The position numbers were made by a program, and so were the translations under genes. From contig CANRFP010000033.1 of assembly GCA_947629895.1 (NCBI GenBank), positions 1 to 12,959 of the forward strand: 12,959 bases of DNA, written 5' to 3'. Position 1 is the first letter of the stretch; every line of letters starts with the position of its first letter. The notes beneath the pieces are model-generated. The model searched no databases. It saw nothing but the letters and a program-made list of their open reading frames with translations, and was not told the DNA's origin. Shown here piece after piece: positions 6,116-12,959 of this stretch. This DNA comes from an uncultured Clostridia bacterium. Lineage in GTDB: Bacteria > Bacillota_A > Clostridia > Christensenellales > UBA1242.

Positions 6116-6121
6116 ACTTTT

Positions 6122-7219
6122 GTGAAAATACAAACTCTCGAAATTGAAAATTTTAGAAATTATGACACTCTCAAAGTGAACTTTGCCGATGGTGTTAACA
6201 TTTTCATTGGAAAAAACGCGCAAGGCAAAACAAATTTGTTGGAGAGCATATTTTATTGCTGCATAGGAAAAAGTTTTAAATCGTGCAAAGACAAGGAACT
6301 CATAAAATGGGATGCCGATTTTGCTCGCGTTAGGATGTGCACTCAAAAAAAATACAGAGATGTGACAGTTGAAGCAAGGCTTTTTAAGGCAAGCAAAAAA
6401 ATAATTAAAGTGAACAACCTTCCAATCAAAAAAATGGGAGAACTTATTGGCGAAACAAATGTTGTGTTCTTTTCGCCCCAAGAGTTGAAGCTTGTGAAAG
6501 AAAGCCCAGACGAGAGAAGAAAGTTTATGGACATTGACATCTCGCAAAACAACAAAAGATATTTTTATCAGCTTTCAAGATATGAAAAAATTTTGCAAAA
6601 CCGAAACAAACTGTTAAAGATAAGCCAAAGTTTGGATGCGGTGAAGGAAACGATTGACATTTGGAACAGGGCGCTTGTGACGTCAGCAAAACTGCTTGCA
6701 ACCGAGCGGCAAAAATTTATATTGCAAATTTTGCCTTATGCCCAAAAAGCACACTCCTACATCAGCGGCGGCAAGGAGGAATTGGACATAAAATATGTTT
6801 GCGGCTGCAACGTGGCACTTGACGACACTTTTGAAGAAAAAATGGAAAAACTTTTGAAGAAAAATTTGGAAAAGGACTTCAAACTTGGCTACACTTCCAT
6901 TGGCGTTCACAGAGACGACATCGACATCTTTTTAAACGGAGTTGAAGTGAAAAATTTTGGCTCGCAGGGGCAACAAAGAACGGTGGCGCTTTCCTTAAAA
7001 CTTGCCGAACTTGAAAATATGTTCAACATAAACGGGGAATATCCAATTTTGCTGCTGGATGACGTGTTTTCGGAACTTGACAGCGAAAGGCAGAAAAGGC
7101 TAATAAAATTCGTTGGAAGAACGCAAACTTTCATCACATGCACGGATGAAAAGGAAATAAAAGGCGTTGTTTATCAAATTCAGAGCGGAAAAATCAAAAA
7201 AATAGCAAAAAAAGATTAA
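6122..7219 (+). CDS. recF: DNA replication and repair protein RecF
   Basis: RecF is an SMC-like ATPase that helps load RecA at gaps with RecO and RecR. The 365-residue protein begins MKIQTLEIENFRNYD, as expected, and carries Walker A GKNAQGKT (30-37), the ABC signature SQGQQR in the C-terminal third and Walker B ILLLDDVFSELD. The start is GTG at 6122; there is no Shine-Dalgarno, and an extended -10 ends six bases upstream, so translation is probably leaderless. The gene diverges from dnaA instead of following dnaN. The gyrB gene that often follows recF is absent. Confidence 0.97.
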   Translation: MKIQTLEIENFRNYDTLKVNFADGVNIFIGKNAQGKTNLLESIFYCCIGKSFKSCKDKELIKWDADFARVRMCTQKKYRDVTVEARLFKASKKIIKVNNLPIKKMGELIGETNVVFFSPQELKLVKESPDERRKFMDIDISQNNKRYFYQLSRYEKILQNRNKLLKISQSLDAVKETIDIWNRALVTSAKLLATERQKFILQILPYAQKAHSYISGGKEELDIKYVCGCNVALDDTFEEKMEKLLKKNLEKDFKLGYTSIGVHRDDIDIFLNGVEVKNFGSQGQQRTVALSLKLAELENMFNINGEYPILLLDDVFSELDSERQKRLIKFVGRTQTFITCTDEKEIKGVVYQIQSGKIKKIAKKD

Positions 7220-7235
7220 AAATACTTCTTCAAAC

Positions 7236-7264
7236 TTGTTTTTAAAAGAAAAATGTTATATACT
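7236..7264 (+). promoter_or_regulatory. Possible promoter of the CvpA-like gene
   Basis: TTGTTT (7236-7241) and TATACT (7259-7264) are 17 nt apart; an overlapping extended -10 (TGTTATATA, 7254-7262) is also possible. The start would fall just before or within the ribosome site, giving a very short leader. No terminator separates recF from this gene, so read-through is also likely. Confidence 0.45.
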
Positions 7265-7282
7265 AACAAAAAGGAGATTTCT

Positions 7283-10123
7283 ATGGAAACAACAGTAACT
7301 TGGATTGCGGTGGGAATTTTTGTGTTCTTTTTGGCAATCGGTTTGTGTATGGGTTTGATAAGAGGAATAAAGAGGTCCACACTTCACTTTGCCTTTGTGA
7401 TTATTGCTTTTGTTGTGGCGTTCTTTGTCACCAAACCTATTGCTGGGGCGCTTCTTGAAATCAAATTTCCTCTTGATGGCGGAAATTACACACTTGGACA
7501 ATATATCATAAAACTTTTGGGCTTTGACATCTCAAATTTTGCAGCGGCAGGAACTTTTCTTTCAAAATTGCCAACAGCACTTGTTTCTCCAATTTTGTTT
7601 ATTATTTTGCTTCTTGTTTTTTATGTGTTTTTTGACATCATTTATCTTATTGTTGCAAGAGTTGCCTTTGGGAAGAAAAAAGAAGATTTTGCCGACAACA
7701 GAGCTTTCAGAACTTATGGCGGGGCAATAGGAATGGTTGAAGGCTTTATTTTAATGGTGTTGTTGTTTGCGCCAATCACATCGCTCACAAACACTTTTCA
7801 AACAATATCTTACTCACAAAACGTTGTTGCAACAGCATCGGTTGATGAAAAAAACGATGACAATCACCTTCCAGCCCTTGCGGACATGATAAATGAAAAC
7901 CTTCCAAAAGAGGTTGTGAATGCAATTTACGCCTATAATAACAGCGTGGTTGGAAAAATTGCCGGAGCTGGCGGAATTGATGATTTGCTTTATGACAACA
8001 TGTCCAAAATTGACGTGAATGGGCAAAAAGTTGTTTTGAGACAAGACCTCATCACAGGAACAAAAATTTACAACGATTTTGCAAAATTCTATAACGACCT
8101 TGTTGACAAAAAATACAAAGATTTGAAATTTGGCGCATTAAAAGCCAACATCGACAAACTTCTTGACAGCGGAATTTTCAAAGGCGTTATTGCAGACACA
8201 GCCGAACAATTTATCAATCATTATGAAGAATTTGAATTTACAAAAGATATGCCAGAACTTGCCACAAATATTTTGAGCGATTTGAAAACGGCACTTGAAA
8301 CAAAAGAGATTTCTTTCACAGAATATTTAAGAAATGACTTATCAAAAATTGCAGATGCAGGCAGCAAGATTTTCAACACCGGCATTGTGGAAGATTATAT
8401 GGACCTTAAGGAAAAAGACTTAATAAGCATTCTTAAATTTTTAGACGAAAAAGCTTATGAGTTTGAAAAAGTGGCCGATGATTTGCTTGAAACAAACATA
8501 ATTGAAGATTGCATGTCAACATTTTTAAAACTTGCCTCAGAAAATGTTTCAAATTTGATTGATGGGTTGGAAATAAAATTAAACACTGAGATTGAGGATA
8601 TAAAAAATCTTCTCACAACAACAAAACAACTCATTCCAGATTTTATTGAATTGTGTGAAAAGATAGACCTTCCAAAATTTTTGGAAGAGGAAGACAAATT
8701 AAATTTCTTTGCAACAAAAATTGATGAAGAAAATTTAGAAGATGCACTCGAAATTGCGGGCGATGTGCTTGACAGAGTGAGAGGACTTGAAATTTTGGTT
8801 GTTGACGGAGAATCCACATTGGACAAAGTTTTGGAGCATTATGATTATGCTTTGCTTGGCGGCGACGTGTATGGGATGGTTGACGGCAAAGGAACAAAAA
8901 TCACGCTTGACACTTACACAAAGTTTTTCAATCATATAAAAGAGCCAATTATACGTGCAAAAGAAAATGGGCTTCTTTCGGGCTTTAGTGAAGATTCCAT
9001 CCTTCCATTTATAAATGCCATGGAAAAAGACACAACACTTATTGCAAAAATTGTTTTGCCATTCAAAGGAATGCAGGCTTTTGACCTTGAAAGCACGGTT
9101 TACACCACAGTTTTGAACACGCTTAAAGGAATTGAGCTTTCCACAGATGAGCCATTTTTCGATTTCACTTATCTTGAAAAACAGCCACAAGAAACAGACG
9201 AAAAGAATTTTGAGCGTTGGAATGAAGCGTTTGAAACTTTGGGGCAAGTTTTGGTTAACCTAAATCAACATGATGTTCAAGGGACGATTTATTCTTATAT
9301 AGAATATGTTTTGCGTGATGATTTCAGTTTGGACACACTCACAAACAGCCTTATTGATGAGGAAAGTTTTGACAGGCTTGTTTCTCCAATTTTTGCTAGT
9401 GAATTGTTTAAGCCAATGAGCGAGGTGTTCATTGAAAAAATCGACACTGAAATTGCAAAAATAACCGGCCTTACAAGTGGAACAGAATATGCAAAATTGC
9501 AAACAGATGCAACAGCCGCAGCAACTTTGCAATCAATTTTGAAAGAAGTTAAAAATCTTGACACATCAAATTTAGACCTCCAAAAAATTGGCGAAATCCT
9601 CACAATTTTGCAAGCAAACGCAAAAAATGAAGGCGTGTTTGAAAAAACTTTCTACAACTTTATTTGGTATTTGACAGGCGACAATTTGTGCGGCTTTGAT
9701 GTTGAAGGGTTAACGCCTTTTGAACAACATGACGCAATCAAAACCTATCTTGCAAAAGATGCGGCAGGCTTGGAAGGAAAAACGCTTTACAACAACATTT
9801 CTTTCATAGACAAATTTATTCAAATTGAAAAAGCCAAAGAGTTTGGCGAAAAATTTGCAAGCGAAATGCAAAACGTTCCACAAATCAGCGGTTTGGAGGA
9901 TGCCCCAAAATTAAAAACCGCACTTGAAAATGCGGTTGAGGGCTTTGCAACGGAAGAAGTTGTAACAGCGCTTGAAGAACTTGGCAGTTTTGTTGACAAG
10001 AAAGAATTGACAGACAAGATTGGCGAAAATCAAGAAATTGTAAAAGGTGCAATTGAGCAAACTTTTGAAGACAACACACAACTTAAAGATGCGTTTCTTA
10101 AATTTCTTGGGCTTAATGGCTAA
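7283..10123 (+). CDS. Large membrane protein with CvpA-like N-terminal domain and 780-residue helical domain
   Basis: Function unknown. The ATG at 7283 has AAGGAG seven bases upstream; an in-frame ATG at 7253 lies inside the promoter region and lacks a ribosome site. The 946-residue product has four predicted membrane segments (about 5-25, 33-52, 98-125, 145-167). Glycine and arginine patterns (GLIRGIKR after segment 1, RTYGGAIGMVEGF in segment 4) resemble the CvpA/colicin V production family, normally only 160-200 residues long. Basic loops RGIKR (27-31) and RVAFGKKK (126-133) predict a cytoplasmic side, placing the remaining 780 residues outside the membrane. That domain is acidic, rich in predicted helix, has few cysteines and no recognised motif. 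Its stop codon overlaps the rsmH ribosome site, so it is probably co-translated with the division gene cluster and may act in envelope or septum biology. The CvpA link is by pattern only. Confidence 0.75.
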   Translation: METTVTWIAVGIFVFFLAIGLCMGLIRGIKRSTLHFAFVIIAFVVAFFVTKPIAGALLEIKFPLDGGNYTLGQYIIKLLGFDISNFAAAGTFLSKLPTALVSPILFIILLLVFYVFFDIIYLIVARVAFGKKKEDFADNRAFRTYGGAIGMVEGFILMVLLFAPITSLTNTFQTISYSQNVVATASVDEKNDDNHLPALADMINENLPKEVVNAIYAYNNSVVGKIAGAGGIDDLLYDNMSKIDVNGQKVVLRQDLITGTKIYNDFAKFYNDLVDKKYKDLKFGALKANIDKLLDSGIFKGVIADTAEQFINHYEEFEFTKDMPELATNILSDLKTALETKEISFTEYLRNDLSKIADAGSKIFNTGIVEDYMDLKEKDLISILKFLDEKAYEFEKVADDLLETNIIEDCMSTFLKLASENVSNLIDGLEIKLNTEIEDIKNLLTTTKQLIPDFIELCEKIDLPKFLEEEDKLNFFATKIDEENLEDALEIAGDVLDRVRGLEILVVDGESTLDKVLEHYDYALLGGDVYGMVDGKGTKITLDTYTKFFNHIKEPIIRAKENGLLSGFSEDSILPFINAMEKDTTLIAKIVLPFKGMQAFDLESTVYTTVLNTLKGIELSTDEPFFDFTYLEKQPQETDEKNFERWNEAFETLGQVLVNLNQHDVQGTIYSYIEYVLRDDFSLDTLTNSLIDEESFDRLVSPIFASELFKPMSEVFIEKIDTEIAKITGLTSGTEYAKLQTDATAAATLQSILKEVKNLDTSNLDLQKIGEILTILQANAKNEGVFEKTFYNFIWYLTGDNLCGFDVEGLTPFEQHDAIKTYLAKDAAGLEGKTLYNNISFIDKFIQIEKAKEFGEKFASEMQNVPQISGLEDAPKLKTALENAVEGFATEEVVTALEELGSFVDKKELTDKIGENQEIVKGAIEQTFEDNTQLKDAFLKFLGLNG

Positions 10124-10132
10124 GGAGGAAAA

Positions 10133-11048
10133 TTGCAAGAATATCACATTCCCGTTATGCTGAATGAAGTTATAAACGGGCTTGATATAAAACCAAATGG
10201 AATTTATGTTGACTGCACAGTTGGCGGCGGTGGGCATTCCTTTCAAATTGCCTCCAAACTAAAAGATGGACATTTATATTGTTTCGACCGCGACCAAAAC
10301 GCCATAGACATGGCAACAAAAACGCTTGAAAAGTTTAAGGACAAAATCACTTTAATAAAGGCAAATTTTCACGATGCTCCACAAATTTTAAAAGAGACGG
10401 GCGTGTTTGAAATTGACGGTTTTTTGGTGGATTTGGGTGTGAGCTCGCATCAAATTGACGAAGGCGAAAGAGGTTTTTCTTTTGTGCATAACGGAAAATT
10501 GGATATGCGCATGGACAAAAGCGAAAACGTTCCAACAGCGGAAGAGGTTGTCAACACTTTTGCCGAAGGCGAACTTGTGAGAATTATGCAGGAGTTTGGG
10601 GAGGAGGAATTTGCTAAACCCATTGCCAAAAACATTGTTAAAGCAAGGCAGCAAAACAGAATTGAAACAACTTTTCAACTTAGGGACATAATTGAAAGCA
10701 GCATGCCAAAAAAAGTTGTCTTTTCAAGAGGCGGGGCATCAAAAAAAGTTTTTCAGGCGCTTAGAATATACATAAATGGCGAACTTGAAGGGCTGGACAC
10801 CTTTTTGCAAGAAAGGTGCAAGGGCGGCGGTGCTCACCTTTCACAGTTTGGAGGACAGGATTGTTAAAAATGTGTTCAAAACGGAAAGCACAGATTGCTT
10901 GTGCCCACCAAGAACTCCGATTTGCATATGCCACCACAAAGCCAGCATAAAACTTGTGAACAGAAAACCAATTGTAGCAGGCGAAGAAGAGCAAAAAAAG
11001 AACAGCCGCAGCACGTGCGCAAAACTTAGAATTGTTGAAAAACTGTGA
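10133..11048 (+). pseudogene. rsmH: 16S rRNA m4C1402 methyltransferase RsmH (MraW), frame disrupted
   Basis: RsmH methylates N4 of C1402 in the 16S rRNA decoding site using S-adenosylmethionine. The first frame runs 10133-10867. It starts at TTG with AAGGAGG overlapping the previous stop codon, and shows the SAM motif VDCTVGGGGH (26-35), FLVDLGVSSHQID, RGFSF, LDMRMD and FQALRIYINGELEGLD. It then reads into an unrelated tail. The conserved continuation (GARAAVLTFHSLEDRIVK, CPPRTPICIC, RSTCAKLRIVEKL) is in the +1 frame, ending with TGA at 11046-11048. The switch point is about 10805-10811. Compared with RsmH proteins as I recall them, about seven residues are missing between the frames, which fits loss of roughly 20 nt rather than a single-base error. 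Restored, the protein would be about 311 residues, the usual length. It may be a real pseudogene or an assembly error. Confidence 0.92.
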
Positions 11049-11079
11049 GAATAACAAAAGAAGGAGGCAAATATAATAT

Positions 11080-11772
11080 ATGGACAGGCTTGTTGCAGAA
11101 ACTGAGGTAAAAGAGAAAAATGTCGAAATTTTAGAAAAAAATGCGCAAAAAACGCAAAAAAATGAAGAAATTTCGCAAAAAATTGAAGAAAAACAAACTC
11201 AATCACAAAAATATTTGAACTCTTTTGAAAACTTAACAGTTGCGGACATAAAACGCCAAGAGGAAGAAAAAAAACAAAAAGAGTTTGAAAAGGAAAAAGA
11301 GCAGTTGATTGAACAGCAGTTTGTGGAGGAAAAAGTTGAAAATCAGCAGCCACAAGAAACGCCACAGGATGCGGCAAAGCCTCAAAATATTATTGAAAAA
11401 CCAAACTATGATTTAATTGAAGAAAATCCAAAAATTGTTAAGATTAAGTCAAAAACAAAAACAAAGAAAAGCATCACAAAAAAAACGGCAGCCATAGTTC
11501 TTTCGTGCGCGCTTGGAGTGACGGGGATTATCACGGTTGCAAACGCCATTGCCATAGACCAAATGCAATCAAGTTTTTCACAAATTGAAACCACTTACAA
11601 TTTGAAACTTAGGGAATATCTTCAACACATAACCGAACTTGACGGAACAAAAATGGGCTCGGAGGTGATTGAAACCTATCCAGACGAAACAAAAAATGCA
11701 GGCGATTTGGGAACAAAATCAAATTGGTTTGACAGGCTCTGCAATTTCATAGCGAGGTTGTTTGGAGGCTAA
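11080..11772 (+). CDS. FtsL-position single-pass membrane protein with long charged N-terminal region
   Basis: The 230-residue protein lies between rsmH and a class B PBP, the place normally held by ftsL. FtsL is a small bitopic division protein that activates septal wall synthesis with FtsB/DivIC. Residues 1-130 are highly charged and rich in Glu, Lys and Gln, with coiled-coil character and a basic stretch (KSKTKTKKSITKK) before one membrane segment (136-159). A short outer helix follows (about 160-187), and then an amphipathic-looking C-terminus (NWFDRLCNFIARLF). Typical FtsL is about 90-130 residues with a short cytoplasmic tail, so this is long at the N-terminus and short on the outer coiled coil. 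The ATG at 11080 lies 12 nt after AAGGAGG, a rather long spacing. The call rests mainly on position and topology; sequence identity to FtsL was not established. Confidence 0.7.
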   Translation: MDRLVAETEVKEKNVEILEKNAQKTQKNEEISQKIEEKQTQSQKYLNSFENLTVADIKRQEEEKKQKEFEKEKEQLIEQQFVEEKVENQQPQETPQDAAKPQNIIEKPNYDLIEENPKIVKIKSKTKTKKSITKKTAAIVLSCALGVTGIITVANAIAIDQMQSSFSQIETTYNLKLREYLQHITELDGTKMGSEVIETYPDETKNAGDLGTKSNWFDRLCNFIARLFGG

Positions 11773-12959
11773 ATGACATACACACTTCATTCTTTGCAAA
11801 AGAGAATAAGGGCAGTGTTTTTAGTTTTTATAATTCTTGCTTGTGCCTTAGGAATAAGGCTTTTTATCGTTCAAATAATAAATGGAAAATCTTTGCAAAT
11901 AAAGGCAACCGAGCAGTGGACAAGGGATTTGAAACTCACTGCACCACGCGGAACAATCTTCGATGCAACGGGCGACAGTTTGGCTGTCAGTTACACCACT
12001 TATGATGTTTATGTGCGAGGGCGCGAGGTTGAAAACGCGCAAGAGGTGGCAGAATTTCTTTGCGGACTTTTGGATTTGGATTACAACAAAACGCTTGCTA
12101 AAGTTTCGCGAAAGGACATATCCGAAAGCTTGCTGAAAATGCAGGTTGAGGCCGATTTGGCAGAACAAATATATGACAAAAATTTTAAGGGAATTTATCT
12201 AACTGAAAATGTGGGCAGATATTATGTTTATGGCAACCTTCTCACTCAACTTTTGGGGTTCACTTCTGTGGACAATGTTGGGCAAGCGGGCTTGGAGGCA
12301 TATTTGGACAACTTCTTGAAGGGCGATGACGGTTACAGTTATGTGCAAAGCGACCTACAAGGCAAAGAAATTGGCGGAACGCTTCGTTATTATGTGAGTG
12401 GCACGGCAGGCGATGATGTCACGCTTACTGCAAACAGCAAAATCCAACTTATTTTGGAGCGAATTTTGCAGCAGGCATATGAGGAGCAAAAGGCAAAAAG
12501 TGTTTCCGGAATGGTTATGAACGCGAAAACAAGCGAAGTGTTGGCAATTTCTTCCAAGCCAAGTTTTGACCTCAACTCTCCGCCACGAAAAGATTTAAAA
12601 GATTTGTTTGAGCAATCAAAAATGAAGGTTGTAACTGACACTTATGAGCCGGGCTCAACCTTCAAAATCTTAACCATTGCTGCCGCTTTGGAGGCGGGAG
12701 TTACAAATTTGAATGACCGCTTTTATTGCCCGGGATTTAGGATTGTTGACGGGCAAAGGATTAAGTGCTGGCGAAGCATTGGGCATGGCAGCCAAACACT
12801 CGCGGAGGCGTTCGCCAATTCCTGCAACTGCTGTTTCATGGACTTGGCGCTGAGGCTTGGTGTGGATAGGTTTTATGACTATATGCAAAAATTTGGCATA
12901 GGGCAAAAAACGGGAATAACAATCAAGGGCGAAAGTGGCGGAATTGTTATGCCAAAGCA
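11773..12959 (+). CDS. Class B penicillin-binding protein (FtsI/SpoVD-type transpeptidase), 5' part
   Basis: This is a peptidoglycan DD-transpeptidase acting outside the membrane in septal or spore wall synthesis. The ATG directly follows the previous stop codon (TAAATG) and is preceded by GGAGG, so translation is coupled. The 395 visible residues have a short cytoplasmic tail, a membrane anchor (about 14-36), the pedestal-domain start APRGTIFDATGDSLA (57-71) and the transpeptidase domain: EPGSTFK with catalytic Ser295 and Lys298, and a SxN motif SCN at 350-352. Several cysteines cluster near the SxN motif (351, 353, 354). The catalytic KTG motif and any C-terminal PASTA domain lie beyond the right edge, so FtsI and SpoVD cannot be separated. 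Position after rsmH and the FtsL-like gene supports a division role. Confidence 0.95.
   Translation, partial: MTYTLHSLQKRIRAVFLVFIILACALGIRLFIVQIINGKSLQIKATEQWTRDLKLTAPRGTIFDATGDSLAVSYTTYDVYVRGREVENAQEVAEFLCGLLDLDYNKTLAKVSRKDISESLLKMQVEADLAEQIYDKNFKGIYLTENVGRYYVYGNLLTQLLGFTSVDNVGQAGLEAYLDNFLKGDDGYSYVQSDLQGKEIGGTLRYYVSGTAGDDVTLTANSKIQLILERILQQAYEEQKAKSVSGMVMNAKTSEVLAISSKPSFDLNSPPRKDLKDLFEQSKMKVVTDTYEPGSTFKILTIAAALEAGVTNLNDRFYCPGFRIVDGQRIKCWRSIGHGSQTLAEAFANSCNCCFMDLALRLGVDRFYDYMQKFGIGQKTGITIKGESGGIVMPK

Noticed and set aside
6056..6547. Minus-strand open frame opposite recF (163 codons)
   Set aside because: Shadow of recF with Phe-rich composition and no family resemblance; it also crosses the dnaA/recF promoters.
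7253..7282. Earlier ATG for the CvpA-like gene
   Set aside because: No ribosome site; the segment contains the -10 region and the AAGGAG of the later ATG.
10802..10810. Programmed frameshift in rsmH
   Set aside because: RsmH is not known to use one, no stimulatory structure was seen, and the missing family residues point to a deletion instead.
10841..11377. Long open frame on the minus strand (178 codons)
   Set aside because: It is antisense to rsmH and the FtsL-like gene, has low-complexity Phe/Leu-rich content mirroring Lys/Glu codons, and no ribosome site was recognised.
12907..12915. KTG in the PBP (GQKTGI) as the catalytic KTG motif
   Set aside because: It lies only about 27 residues after SxN, in the conserved FGxGxxTGI element; the catalytic KTG is expected further on, beyond the edge.

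Overview
This AT-rich window looks like the replication-origin neighbourhood of a low-GC Gram-positive-type bacterium (Bacillota, probably an uncultured Clostridia-like lineage). The evidence is the linkage of rpmH-rnpA-yidD-yidC-mnmE with dnaA, dnaN and recF, strong AGGAGG-type ribosome binding sites, and consensus SigA-type promoters. UGA is a normal stop codon here (dnaN and the 3' part of rsmH both end in TGA), so the code is standard. No tRNA, rRNA, CRISPR array, insertion sequence or phage gene was seen.

Layout. Left arm, all minus strand: mnmE (5' part, running off the left edge, own promoter); yidC, yidD, rnpA and rpmH (a tight operon read rpmH to yidC from a perfect TTGACA-17-TATAAT promoter at 3068-3096 and closed by a terminator at 941-968); dnaN (own promoter, own terminator); a 306-bp spacer with origin-like features; then dnaA. 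Right arm, all plus strand: recF (divergent from dnaA), a 946-residue CvpA-like membrane protein, rsmH (frame-disrupted), a small FtsL-position membrane protein, and a class B penicillin-binding protein cut by the right edge. The switch of coding strand falls in the 102-bp dnaA/recF spacer, which carries two back-to-back promoters.

How the genes work together: DnaA, DnaN and RecF serve replication initiation, processivity and repair. L34, RnpA, YidD, YidC and MnmE serve ribosome assembly, tRNA maturation and modification, and membrane insertion. RsmH, the FtsL-like protein and the PBP form the start of a division/cell-wall (dcw) cluster, here joined directly to the origin region.

The main oddities are as follows. 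(1) The dnaA-dnaN block is inverted relative to the usual rpmH / dnaA-dnaN-recF order. (2) mnmE and recF appear to be leaderless, with identical -10-to-start spacing. (3) rsmH is broken in a way that fits loss of about 20 nt. (4) A very large CvpA-like protein of unknown function sits between recF and rsmH, where gyrB or mraZ would often be found. (5) YidC has an enlarged extracytoplasmic loop. (6) The FtsL-position protein has an unusually long charged N-terminal region. I did not find a clear-cut new defence or mobile system. The best candidate for undescribed biology is the CvpA-like gene and its origin/dcw context.
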